NCBI GenBank assembly: GCA_019752575.1
Contig: JAIELW010000011.1
Location: 124,001 to 188,000 of the forward strand
Source of the DNA: Xanthobacteraceae bacterium
GTDB lineage: Bacteria; Pseudomonadota; Alphaproteobacteria; Rhizobiales; Xanthobacteraceae
DNA length: 64,000 nt
Direction of reading: 5' to 3'
Shown here in pieces: positions 1-7,938 of the stretch. The notes under the pieces were generated by a model that was not told the origin of the DNA, searched no databases, and worked only from the letters and a program-made list of their open reading frames with translations. Both the position numbers and the translations under genes were made by a program. How positions within the stretch are numbered: position 1 is the first letter of the stretch; each line of letters begins with the position of its first letter.

Positions 1-371
1 GCACGTGTCGCGTTGTCCTGCGGTACGTTAACCTTGGTTGCGGCGGCACCCGCCGCCGTCTGCGGAACAAGATGGATTTCGAACTGCGCGATGCGAATTG
101 GCAGCGCGCCGTCCCATGGCGAGGTATCGACCTCGGTGTCTCCGATATAGGTGCGATTGGTGCTGCCACGGTCGGACACGGCGATACCATCGTCGCGCAC
201 GAGCAGCCAGGCGTGGCGTTTCGAGATTTCCGGCGTGTCGAGCACGATCTGGTTTTCGGACGAGCGCCCGATCGCGTAATCGCCGGCTTCGGGAAGCGAG
301 ATGCGTTCGACGCGCTTCAGCGGCCCGTCGCCGCGCTGATAGATGTCGAGCAGGATCGGAAATCTGGTCAT
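1..371 (-). CDS. FHA-domain protein, N-terminal part (runs off left edge)
   Basis: A minus-strand frame opens with ATG at 371 and stays open to the window edge, so 123 residues are visible and the C-terminus is missing. It carries a forkhead-associated (FHA) phosphothreonine-binding domain. Visible marks are AIGRSSENQIVL at about residues 33-44, SKRH at about 50-53 and the STNRTYIGD turn near residue 70, where the usual NGT is NRT. It starts 16 nt after the stop of the next FHA gene, so the two form one operon. FHA proteins recognise phosphothreonine partners of Ser/Thr kinases. No kinase is visible here, so the partner is unknown. Confidence 0.8.
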   Translation of the reverse strand, partial: MTRFPILLDIYQRGDGPLKRVERISLPEAGDYAIGRSSENQIVLDTPEISKRHAWLLVRDDGIAVSDRGSTNRTYIGDTEVDTSPWDGALPIRIAQFEIHLVPQTAAGAAATKVNVPQDNATR

Positions 372-387
372 GTTGTCGGTCGCGCCT

Positions 388-1200
388 TCAGCGTTTCTTT
401 CTCGTCAATGCGATTTCGGTGACGCCTTCAGTCAGCCGGTGGCCACACCACCGGCAGTTTCCGTGCGGATCGTAGGGGTTGAGCAACTGGCAGGTGTGAT
501 TGTGACACCGGCTCGCTTTCATGTCGGGTAACAAGATGTCTACCGGCACGCCGCCGATGTTAACGACATCGAGAGGCCGCAAGTCGAGTTGCATACCGTT
601 CGAAACTTGCGTGTGATTGTTCACGACCACGGGCGCCTGCGCGTCGGCCGCCGACTTCACGACGCCGAGCTTGCCGCCCGCATGGATCACCGCGATCAGG
701 TTTTCGCCTTCCAGCCGCTGGCGGCCGATGATGTCCTGAAAATTCGTGCCCGGCGTCATCGGCGCTTCCTCGAAGCGGATGCCGTTCGAACTTTTCACGC
801 AAAGCAATAACGTCTCGCCGACGGGAAAGAGCTTCTGCTCTCCGCCGATGCGGATCGCCACGTAGAACGCGATCGGGATCGAGGGGTCGCGCTTCGCGCG
901 CGCTACCCGGAACTGGTGCCCGCGGACTTCGAAGCGATCGCCGTCTCCAAAGTCCAGCGCCTCACCCGTCTTCATCATGCGGCCGTCATAAAGCGTGCCG
1001 TTCGTGCTCTTGTCGACGATCTGGAGGCGGCCGTCGTTCAACTCGATCACCGTATGCACGCGCGAGACGGTCTGATCGTTTGGCTCGTGGCCGATGCGGA
1101 TGCTGTTGCCGGTGCCGCGGCCGATCTTGAGTGGCAGCTTGTGCCGGCCCTGGGTCCGGTTGCCGTCCTTGATCATTTCGACGTCGACGAAATCGTCCAT
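388..1200 (-). CDS. FHA-domain protein with C-terminal zinc ribbon
   Basis: The 270-residue product starts at the ATG at 1200, immediately before the domain. A TTG at 1269 would add 23 residues but has no ribosome-binding site. The FHA core spans about residues 22-95: IGRGTGN (26-32), SRVH (46-49) and STNGT (65-69) are the classical phosphopeptide-contact positions. The middle is unassigned. The C-terminus has Cys232, Cys237, Cys249 and Cys252, a probable zinc ribbon. It lies just upstream of a second FHA gene. Inference: a scaffold in Ser/Thr phosphorylation signalling. The exact role is unknown. Confidence 0.8.
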   Translation of the reverse strand: MDDFVDVEMIKDGNRTQGRHKLPLKIGRGTGNSIRIGHEPNDQTVSRVHTVIELNDGRLQIVDKSTNGTLYDGRMMKTGEALDFGDGDRFEVRGHQFRVARAKRDPSIPIAFYVAIRIGGEQKLFPVGETLLLCVKSSNGIRFEEAPMTPGTNFQDIIGRQRLEGENLIAVIHAGGKLGVVKSAADAQAPVVVNNHTQVSNGMQLDLRPLDVVNIGGVPVDILLPDMKASRCHNHTCQLLNPYDPHGNCRWCGHRLTEGVTEIALTRKKR

Positions 1201-1482
1201 TGCTGTTCGCTTCACGTTGACCGAAGGGACGGCAATCCCGTCCGGCAGGGTGTCTTTACTCGCGTTCAAAAGCGGGAAGTTTCGCAGCGGAAGAATAGGC
1301 AGAGCAACGGCACCTGGGCAACGGCACGGGCCTCACACCCGAACCAGAAACCCAGTTGTCACAAGGCTGATCGCTTTCCGCCGATTGTCCGATGCACTCC
1401 CCGCCCTTGCCGTCAGCGCTTCCGCAGTTTGCGCTAAGGCCGGTGTCCGGGCCAGTCGAAACTTTGTGATCGGCAACCCCGC

Positions 1483-2430
1483 CTAGCGCGCGGGCGCCGT
1501 CGGCCCCTGCCCGGCGCGTATCAGCCGCATTACCGTGTCGATCATGCGGATTTGCGCGCCGGTATCGTCGTCATCAACGACCTCGATATTCACATAAGGC
1601 AGGTTTCGCAGAACAGCGTAATTCGAGAGCGAGCAGTCGTTCCGCTCGACGTGCTCGTAGAGGACGTGAATCCCGTCCGCATTCAGCGCGGCAACGAATC
1701 GGGAAAGCTGTGCATCGGAACCCGGCAGCTGGCGGGACGCCACATATATAAGAGTGTCGTCAGGCGACTTGGCCCGGATCGGCCGGGGAGCGGAAAATTC
1801 GGTGATGTTCGAGTCCGGCTTGCGCTCGATTCCGATGGAGACGCTGCCTTTGCTCTTTTCCTCGTCCGGCTCCGGCACGATGTCGTAGCCCGGCTTGTTC
1901 GTATGGAGCGCGATGACGGGCTGGCCTTTGCTATGCCAGCGCATGAACTGCCGGGTGAACTGCGGCGAGCGCGCGAGCTGCAGGCGGCACTTGCCTTCGC
2001 CGCGCACCTGAAAATTCCTGTTCGGGTCCTGCTTGCGCTTTCCGATCCGGTTATAGCGGTCGTGGTTGCGCTCGACCGCGACGACCGTTCCGCCATAGCG
2101 CAGCACGCCGTAAACGGCCGAGTCGAACGCAACATCCTCGTCATCGTGCGGCACCGCCCAAAGCGGCCCGTTCGGGTTTTTGCGATTCTGAACGATCTGC
2201 AAAACCCAATGCAGCCGGCCCTCGGTGAACACTTCGAGCCTGAGACAAAGTTCGCGCGCGGCGAGTGCCTTGCGGTTGCGCACGACATCTCCGTCCTCGT
2301 CGAAAAGACGGTCTGGCGTGAGACACTCGCCGGGCTTGGTCTGCACCGCTTCCGCAGGCTTACCCTGCCCCAACACGCGATCAGCGGCAGGCAGAAACAC
2401 AAGAAAGCAAACGAGGGCCGCACGAAGCAT
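1483..2430 (-). CDS. secreted protein with M14 metallocarboxypeptidase-like motifs
   Basis: The product has 315 residues, with a signal peptide at about 1-21. Its motifs occur in the order of M14 zinc carboxypeptidases. His95-x-x-Glu98 (PHDDE) matches the HxxE zinc pair. DPNRNF at 135-140 matches the substrate-carboxylate Asn-Arg motif. His176 in ALHTN matches the third zinc ligand, and Glu283 in YVNIEV matches the general base. Family membership is inferred from motif order only. It would act in the periplasm on peptides or cell-wall fragments. It is transcribed towards the FHA genes, and the thi riboswitch lies divergently behind its start. Confidence 0.6.
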   Translation of the reverse strand: MLRAALVCFLVFLPAADRVLGQGKPAEAVQTKPGECLTPDRLFDEDGDVVRNRKALAARELCLRLEVFTEGRLHWVLQIVQNRKNPNGPLWAVPHDDEDVAFDSAVYGVLRYGGTVVAVERNHDRYNRIGKRKQDPNRNFQVRGEGKCRLQLARSPQFTRQFMRWHSKGQPVIALHTNKPGYDIVPEPDEEKSKGSVSIGIERKPDSNITEFSAPRPIRAKSPDDTLIYVASRQLPGSDAQLSRFVAALNADGIHVLYEHVERNDCSLSNYAVLRNLPYVNIEVVDDDDTGAQIRMIDTVMRLIRAGQGPTAPAR

Positions 2431-2499
2431 GATTCTGAGATTACCACTCCACGGCGCGTAAAGCCTTGCAATACCGGGGGTCGAACGCCTATGTTCCCC

Positions 2500-2588
2500 T
2501 TATCCGAGGGGTGCCCACGGCGGGCTGAGATGGCGAGAAGCCAAACCCTTTGAACCTGATCCGATTAAGATCGGCGGAGGGACGGTAG
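2500..2588 (+). promoter_or_regulatory. TPP riboswitch (THI element)
   Basis: The conserved thiamine pyrophosphate aptamer segments are present in order: GGGGTGCC at about 2508-2515, GGCTGAGA at 2523-2530, ACCCTTTGAACCTGATC at about 2555-2571, and GGCGGAGGGA at 2573-2582. It lies directly in front of thiS. Its 3' end contains the only good Shine-Dalgarno sequence (GGAGGGA), about 6 nt before the thiS ATG at 2589. Ligand-bound RNA should therefore hide the ribosome-binding site, which implies translational repression. Confidence 0.95.
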
Positions 2589-2816
2589 ATGCAGAAAACA
2601 GCCGCGCAAGAGAATGTGATTGCGCTCGCCGTCAACGGCGAGCGCCGGACCGTGCGCGCGACGAGCCCGCGCGAACTGCTCGCGGAACTCGATCTCGAAG
2701 GCGAATTTTTTGCGGTCGCCGTCAACCGCCGCGTGATCCCGAAAACACGCTGGAACGAAGCCGTGCTTCGCGACGGCGACAGCGTCGAAATCGTAACTCC
2801 CCGGCAAGGCGGCTGA
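2589..2816 (+). CDS. thiS: sulfur carrier protein ThiS
   Basis: The 75-residue ubiquitin-fold protein ends in Gly-Gly, the tail that is adenylated and thiocarboxylated to donate sulfur for the thiamine thiazole ring. The N-terminal extension of about ten residues is slightly longer than usual. The ATG follows the riboswitch by three bases, and the stop is 1 nt before the thiG start. Together with ThiG it makes thiazole phosphate in the cytoplasm. No adenylating enzyme (ThiF) gene is seen nearby. Confidence 0.95.
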   Translation: MQKTAAQENVIALAVNGERRTVRATSPRELLAELDLEGEFFAVAVNRRVIPKTRWNEAVLRDGDSVEIVTPRQGG

Positions 2817-2817
2817 C

Positions 2818-3612
2818 ATGCTCGAACTCTACGGACAGAAATTTTCCTCGCGTCTATTGATCGGAACGGCGCGCTATCCCTCGCTCGCTGTGATGCAGGA
2901 AGCGGTGAAAACTTCCGGCGCGGAAATCGTTACCGTCTCCGTGCGCCGCGAGAACGCGGGCGGCAAGGATGGCGATACGTTCTGGAACATCATCCGCGAA
3001 CTGAACGTGAAGGTGCTGCCGAATACCGCCGGCTGCTATTCGGTCGAGGACGCGGTTTCCACCGCAGAGCTCGCCCGCGAACTCTTCAATACGAAATGGA
3101 TCAAGCTCGAGGTGATCGGCGACAAGGCAACGCTGCAACCGGATGTCGTCGGCACGCTGGAAGCCGCAAAAATTCTGCTCGCCGAAGGCTTTGAAGTATT
3201 TCCATACTGCACTGAGGATCTCACGGTCGCGAAACGTCTCGCTGGCGTGGGCTGCAAGGTCGTGATGCCATGGGGCTCGCAGATCGGCAGCGGCAAAGGC
3301 ATCATCCACGAAGAAGCGCTGCAGCGCATGCGCGCCGAGCTTTCCGGCGTGTCACTCGTGATCGACGCGGGCCTCGGTGCGCCGTCGCATGCCGCGAAAG
3401 CGCTCGAAATGGGTTACGACGCGGTGTTGCTCAACACCGCGGTCGCGGGCTCCGGCAATCCCGTGAAAATGGCGAAGGCTTTCGCGCAGGCGCTGGAAGC
3501 CGGGCGCGCCGCGTTCGAGGCAGGTATGATGAAGCCGCGCGAAATCGCGCAAGCATCCAGCCCGGTCGCAGGTACTCCTTTCGCGAATACCGCGAATGCG
3601 CGCTCATCCTGA
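2818..3612 (+). CDS. thiG: thiazole synthase ThiG
   Basis: The product has 264 residues, the normal size for this TIM-barrel enzyme. It condenses deoxyxylulose 5-phosphate, dehydroglycine and ThiS-thiocarboxylate into the thiazole phosphate. The Schiff-base lysine is Lys96 in WIKLEVIGD. TAGCY (70-74) and the phosphate-binding DAGLGAPSHAAKALEMGYDA region are typical. The gene overlaps the start of thiE by 17 nt, so the operon is compact. Regulation comes from the TPP riboswitch upstream of thiS. Confidence 0.96.
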   Translation: MLELYGQKFSSRLLIGTARYPSLAVMQEAVKTSGAEIVTVSVRRENAGGKDGDTFWNIIRELNVKVLPNTAGCYSVEDAVSTAELARELFNTKWIKLEVIGDKATLQPDVVGTLEAAKILLAEGFEVFPYCTEDLTVAKRLAGVGCKVVMPWGSQIGSGKGIIHEEALQRMRAELSGVSLVIDAGLGAPSHAAKALEMGYDAVLLNTAVAGSGNPVKMAKAFAQALEAGRAAFEAGMMKPREIAQASSPVAGTPFANTANARSS

Positions 3613-4201
3613 CCGTTTCTATCCCATCGTCGATACGGTTGCCTGGGTCGAACGTCTGGCTGGGTTAGGCGTTCGCACGGTGCAATTGCGGGCAAAAAAT
3701 CTCGATGCAGTGGCTTCGCGAGAACTCGTGCGCGACGCGCTGAAAGCCGTCGACGGCACGAAGTGCGAAGTCGTCGTCAACGATTACTGGCAGGCTGCGA
3801 TCAGCGAAGGCGCGGATCATGTCCACCTCGGTCAGGAAGATCTGGAAACCGCGAACGTTTCCACGATCAAAAAATCCGGCCTGACGCTCGGGATCTCGAC
3901 CCACGACCACGAGGAACTGGAAATCGCGCTTCGCCACAAGCCCGATTATATCGCGCTCGGCCCTATCTTCGAGACGACCCTGAAGAAGATGTGCTTCGCG
4001 CCGCAGGGTTACGCGCGAATCACGGAGTGGAAACGGCTGATCGGAAAAATTCCACTCGTCGCCATCGGCGGCATCAAGCTGGAGCATGCGAAGGATATAT
4101 TCGCAGCCGGCGCCGATTCGATTGCAGTCGTTAGCGATGTGACGCAGAATCGAGATCCCGAGCGGCGCGTTCGCGACTGGCTTGCACTCATTCGCGCCTG
4201 A
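3596..4201 (+). CDS. thiE: thiamine phosphate synthase ThiE
   Basis: The 201-residue TIM-barrel enzyme couples hydroxymethylpyrimidine pyrophosphate with thiazole phosphate. Visible family motifs are VQLRAKN (29-35), VNDYWQAAISEGADHVHLGQ near residue 60, LGPIFETTLKK and VAIGGI. The ATG at 3596 lies inside the 3' end of thiG, which implies translational coupling. It is the last gene of the thiS-thiG-thiE operon. No thiC, thiD or thiO is in the window, so pyrimidine synthesis must be encoded elsewhere. Confidence 0.95.
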   Translation: MRAHPDRFYPIVDTVAWVERLAGLGVRTVQLRAKNLDAVASRELVRDALKAVDGTKCEVVVNDYWQAAISEGADHVHLGQEDLETANVSTIKKSGLTLGISTHDHEELEIALRHKPDYIALGPIFETTLKKMCFAPQGYARITEWKRLIGKIPLVAIGGIKLEHAKDIFAAGADSIAVVSDVTQNRDPERRVRDWLALIRA

Positions 4202-4347
4202 TTGTCGCCAAACACTTTAACGCTTCGATAATCCGGTGTGGATTTCGTGCGCGGAAGTTCCCATATCGCGAAAATTCCTCTTTCGATCCACGCTGAAGAC
4301 TCATTGCGCAGTCGTTCTCTGCCGCGGCGGGGCAGAGGAGTTTTGCG

Positions 4348-4950
4348 ATGGAGAGAAGTCCATTCGCCGCGCTGCTTGTTCTGGCAGCGACGGCCTTCAC
4401 CCTTGTATCCAATTCTACTTTCGCGATGACCGCGCAGGAATTTTTCGCTGCCGAGAACCGTGGTGAGTTCGCGTCCCCTAGCGCGCAACGCCAGATGCAG
4501 CGCGCTTACACAAAACAACAGCGCGCGCGCATTCCGGTTCCTACACAAACACAGCCCGTATCGCTCAACGCAACGAGCGGATTGAGCGGTCTCAATCTCG
4601 GCGGCTCCTGGCTCGCTTCGAACATGGGCGCGCCACGCCCGAACGGCGCGCCGGGCGCATGGTGCGGTTACGCCATGCGGCTCGAAATGATCTCGCAGGG
4701 CCACGGCGATCCCGGCCCGGAATTCAACACGGTCAGTCACTGGTGCCGCCTAGGCTCGCCTGCGCCGGTCGGCGCGGTCGGCTCGATCTTCGTGTCGAGA
4801 GGTCATGTCTCGAAGGTGGTCGCGGGCGACTGCCCGGCAGGTACCGTCGCCACAATCTCCGGCAACGCGAATGGCCGCCGCGTCTCGCACATGTGCGAAC
4901 CCATTTCTCGCGCGATCTGCTCGCGCTGGCCCGGCAAAGTGAACTCGTAA
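4348..4950 (+). CDS. secreted CHAP/NlpC-like protein, putative
   Basis: The product has 200 residues, with a signal peptide at about 1-26 and a good Shine-Dalgarno sequence (GAGGAG). The N-terminal half is low-complexity linker. The C-terminal half has Cys106 in AWCGYAM and His153 in SRGHVSKV, followed by TISGNANGRRVS. This Cys/His order and the ISGN motif resemble small secreted CHAP/TIGR02594-type cysteine hydrolases. Hydrolase activity is inferred, not shown. It stands alone between the thi operon and atzF. Confidence 0.6.
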   Translation: MERSPFAALLVLAATAFTLVSNSTFAMTAQEFFAAENRGEFASPSAQRQMQRAYTKQQRARIPVPTQTQPVSLNATSGLSGLNLGGSWLASNMGAPRPNGAPGAWCGYAMRLEMISQGHGDPGPEFNTVSHWCRLGSPAPVGAVGSIFVSRGHVSKVVAGDCPAGTVATISGNANGRRVSHMCEPISRAICSRWPGKVNS

Positions 4951-5061
4951 CGAAATCGCGGCGGGCGCCCCGCAAGGGTGCCTGCCGCAGAATTACGCCA
5001 ACCCGGAAAGTTGGCATGCTACTGGCATCTCGATACAATCGGTCCGGTATCGAGGTGGTTC

Positions 5062-6855
5062 TTGTCAGCGACAGTCAGCGAAATCGTCGAGGCGCATCGC
5101 AGCGGCGCTGCCAAGCCTGAGGACACCGTCTCCGATTGCCTTCGCCGCATACGTGAGCACGGCGATCCGGCGGTCTTTATTTCCATGGCCGACGAGGCGT
5201 CTGCCATCGCGCAAGCGCGCGAAGCGGCACGCAATCCGGCGCTCCCGCTTTGCGGCGTTCCGGTCGCGGTGAAAGACAATATCGACGCGGCGGGATTTTC
5301 GACCACTGCTGCCTGCCCTGCCTTTGCTTACACCCCGGCACGCGACGCGACGGCGGTCGCAAAGCTCAAGGCCGCTGGCGCGATTGTCGTCGGCAAAACG
5401 AATCTAGATCAATTTGCGACCGGGCTTGTCGGCGTGCGTTCCCCTTACGGCACGCCGCGCAATCCGTTCGATGCAGCGATCATTCCCGGCGGATCGAGCT
5501 CCGGCTCCGCGGTCGCAGTAAGCGCGGGGTTAGTCCCGCTGGCACTCGGCACCGATACCGCCGGCTCGGGCCGCGTCCCCGCAGGCCTGAACAACATCGT
5601 CGGATTGAAACCGACACTTGGCCTCGTTTCCACTTCTGGCGTCGTGCCCGCATGCCGCACGCTCGATTGCGTCTCGATCTTTTCGCTCACCACGGACGAC
5701 GCCTGGACTGCGCTCGGCGTAATCGCGGGCTACGACGAAACGGATTCGTTTTCACGCGCGATTGCAACTGGCGAACCCGGCGCGCTGCCGCCTGCTTTCA
5801 CGATCGGCGTTCCGCGCAAAAGCCAGCTCCACTTTTTTGGCGACAGCGATTCGGAAGCCGCATTTCAGCGTTCTATTGAACTTGTAAAATCGCTCGGCGG
5901 AAAAGTCGTCGAACTGGATTTCTCTCCCTTTCTGGAAGCCGCACGCCTGCTCTACGAAGGTCCCTGGGTCGCCGAGCGCACCGCTGCGGTCGGCGATTTC
6001 ATCGCAAAACATCCCGACCAGACGCTTCCGGTGACCCGCACGATCATAGAGGCCGGCGGGAAGCTCCGCACGACGGACGCCTTCCGCGCGTTCTACCGGA
6101 TGCAAGACCTGCGGGCCGAGGGCACGCGCATCATCGGCGCCGTCGATGCGCTGATGGTCCCGACCGTTCCGCGCGCCTACAAGGTAGCGGAAATCGAAGC
6201 CGATCCGGTCAAGCTCAATGCCAATCTCGGCACCTATACGAATTTCGTGAACCTGTTCGATCTTTGCGGGCTGGCCGTGCCCGTCACCATCTCCGGCAAC
6301 GGCTTGCCTTACGGCGCGACAATGCTCGCCTGCGCAGGCGAAGACGCAAGGGTGCTGACGCTCGGCCGCGCGCTGCACGCAAAGTCGGGGCTTACACTCG
6401 GTGCGCTCGGCCTGAAGCAGCCCGCGCCCTTGCCCGCCGCACCGCTCGGCAACCATGAAACCATGATCGCCGTCATCGGCGCGCATCTCTCCGGCATGGC
6501 GCTCAATCACGAACTCACGTCGCTCGGCGCCCGCTTCATTGAAGCACTGCGTACTACGCCCGAATACAAGCTGTTTGCGCTTGGCGGCGAAGGCCCCGCA
6601 AGACCCGGCATGCTGCGCGTGGCCAACGGCACCGGCGCGCAGATCGAAGCGGAACTGTGGGGGCTGCCGCACGAAGCGTTCGGCAAGTTCGTCGCCGCCG
6701 TGCCGGCTCCGCTTTCGATCGGCTCAGTCCGCTTCGAAAACGGTAAGACGGCAAAGGGATTTCTGGTCGAGGCGGAAGCGGTGCGGAACGCGCCGGATAT
6801 TTCTTCCTTCGGCGGCTGGCGCAATTACGTCACTGCACAACGCAAGAGCGCCTGA
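5062..6855 (+). CDS. atzF: allophanate hydrolase (AtzF type)
   Basis: This amidase-signature enzyme splits allophanate to ammonia and carbon dioxide. The preferred start is TTG at 5062, preceded by GAGGTGG (597 residues). A GTG at 4978 would add 28 unrelated residues. The Ser-Ser-Lys triad is visible as Lys71 (VAVKDN), Ser145-147 (GGSSSGS) and Ser169 (TAGSGR). After about residue 460 comes the second domain, starting near MIAVIGAHLSGMALN, which is typical of AtzF and of bacterial allophanate hydrolases. The gene converges on the Atz/ABC operon with a 4-bp gap and would perform the last step of that pathway. Confidence 0.92.
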   Translation: MSATVSEIVEAHRSGAAKPEDTVSDCLRRIREHGDPAVFISMADEASAIAQAREAARNPALPLCGVPVAVKDNIDAAGFSTTAACPAFAYTPARDATAVAKLKAAGAIVVGKTNLDQFATGLVGVRSPYGTPRNPFDAAIIPGGSSSGSAVAVSAGLVPLALGTDTAGSGRVPAGLNNIVGLKPTLGLVSTSGVVPACRTLDCVSIFSLTTDDAWTALGVIAGYDETDSFSRAIATGEPGALPPAFTIGVPRKSQLHFFGDSDSEAAFQRSIELVKSLGGKVVELDFSPFLEAARLLYEGPWVAERTAAVGDFIAKHPDQTLPVTRTIIEAGGKLRTTDAFRAFYRMQDLRAEGTRIIGAVDALMVPTVPRAYKVAEIEADPVKLNANLGTYTNFVNLFDLCGLAVPVTISGNGLPYGATMLACAGEDARVLTLGRALHAKSGLTLGALGLKQPAPLPAAPLGNHETMIAVIGAHLSGMALNHELTSLGARFIEALRTTPEYKLFALGGEGPARPGMLRVANGTGAQIEAELWGLPHEAFGKFVAAVPAPLSIGSVRFENGKTAKGFLVEAEAVRNAPDISSFGGWRNYVTAQRKSA

Positions 6856-6859
6856 CGCG

Positions 6860-7543
6860 TTAGAGCGAGCGCAGATAAGCTTCGTATTCGTCGAACACCG
6901 TCATGATGTGGTCGCGCATCGCCTTCTGCGCGGCGGGCGCGTCCGCGCGCAGGATCGCCGTTACTACCCGATCGTGCTCTTCATGAGATTTCGCGAGGCG
7001 TCCCAGATTGCGAAACTGCGCGCGCCGGAACGGCTGCACGCGAATGCGCGTCGAAGCCGTCAGCTCGGCAAGATACGTATTATGCGCGCCGGAATAGACC
7101 GTGCCGTGAAAGAGCTGATTGGTTTCGTGATAATTCTGCGGATCGCCGTCCTGAATTAGAAGACGTAAATCTTCGTGTACTTGCGCCAAGCCGGTGCGCT
7201 CAGCCGGCGTCATGCGCTCGGCCGCATAATAGGCGCACAGTCCTTCAAGCTCCGCCATCGCTTCGAACATGCCGATGAGATCGTCGTGGCTCGGGCGCGC
7301 GACCACCGCCGCACGATGCGGCTTCGCATCGACGAGCCCGCTCGCCGCCAACTGCCGGATCGCCTCGCGAACCGGCGTGCGCGACACGTTGAAACGCGCG
7401 GCCATCGCCGTTTCATCGAGCGTATCGCCCGGTTTGATGTTTCCGCGCACGATCTCGTCGGCGAGAATCTGACGTAATTCGTCTGCGCGCGTGAGCCGGA
7501 TCGGCTGCTCGTTGTCGGCTTCCTGCTTGCGGGTATTCGCCAT
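6860..7543 (-). CDS. GntR-family regulator, FadR/FCD subfamily
   Basis: The product has 227 residues. An N-terminal winged helix occupies about 18-80 (DELRQILADEIVRG, then FNVSRTPVREAIRQLAASGL). It is followed by the all-helical FCD ligand-binding domain with DLIGMFEAMAELEG and the metal-site histidines HETNQLFH and HEEHDRVV. The ATG at 7543 is 1 nt after the upstream stop, so it is the last gene of the importer/amidase operon. It probably controls that operon in response to a ureide or carboxylate pathway compound (inference). Confidence 0.9.
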   Translation of the reverse strand: MANTRKQEADNEQPIRLTRADELRQILADEIVRGNIKPGDTLDETAMAARFNVSRTPVREAIRQLAASGLVDAKPHRAAVVARPSHDDLIGMFEAMAELEGLCAYYAAERMTPAERTGLAQVHEDLRLLIQDGDPQNYHETNQLFHGTVYSGAHNTYLAELTASTRIRVQPFRRAQFRNLGRLAKSHEEHDRVVTAILRADAPAAQKAMRDHIMTVFDEYEAYLRSL

Positions 7544-7544
7544 A

Positions 7545-7931
7545 TCAACTCGCGGGCCTGTCGATCAGGCTGACATGCGCGGAAACCACGCGCCAGCCAG
7601 CGGACGTGCGAACCCAACTCTGGCTTTGCCTGCCGAGTTTCGTGCCGCCTTCACGCATGAACAGCGTATTTGCCGTCGCAAAGTCGTCGCCATAGGTCGT
7701 GATCTTCGTGCGCTCCAGTTTCCGCGCAAGACCGGCGGGCGGGCGCGCGGCGCGAAACGCCCTGATCTCGCCATAGCCGTAGAGATTCTCGGCGACCCCG
7801 TAGCGAATTGTGTTCGGATCGTCGAAGAACAACTCGTCGAGCACCGCGACGTCGTTCGTCACCAGCGCTTTTTCGTAGCGCTCGAAGGCGGCTTTGACTT
7901 CGGCAAGAGTTTTCGGATCGTTGATTTTCAT
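7545..7931 (-). CDS. atzH: AtzH-like / DUF3225 (HpxZ-type) protein
   Basis: The 128-residue SnoaL/NTF2-fold protein has the family signature [32 protein letters not shown] and [20 protein letters not shown]. In the cyanuric acid pathway AtzH converts 1,3-dicarboxyurea to allophanate. The related HpxZ is linked to oxalurate use. It begins 7 nt after atzE, and the adjacent AtzE and AtzG homologues support an AtzH-type role. Substrate identity is inferred from context. Confidence 0.82.
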   Translation of the reverse strand: MKINDPKTLAEVKAAFERYEKALVTNDVAVLDELFFDDPNTIRYGVAENLYGYGEIRAFRAARPPAGLARKLERTKITTYGDDFATANTLFMREGGTKLGRQSQSWVRTSAGWRVVSAHVSLIDRPAS

Positions 7932-7938
7932 TTCATGC

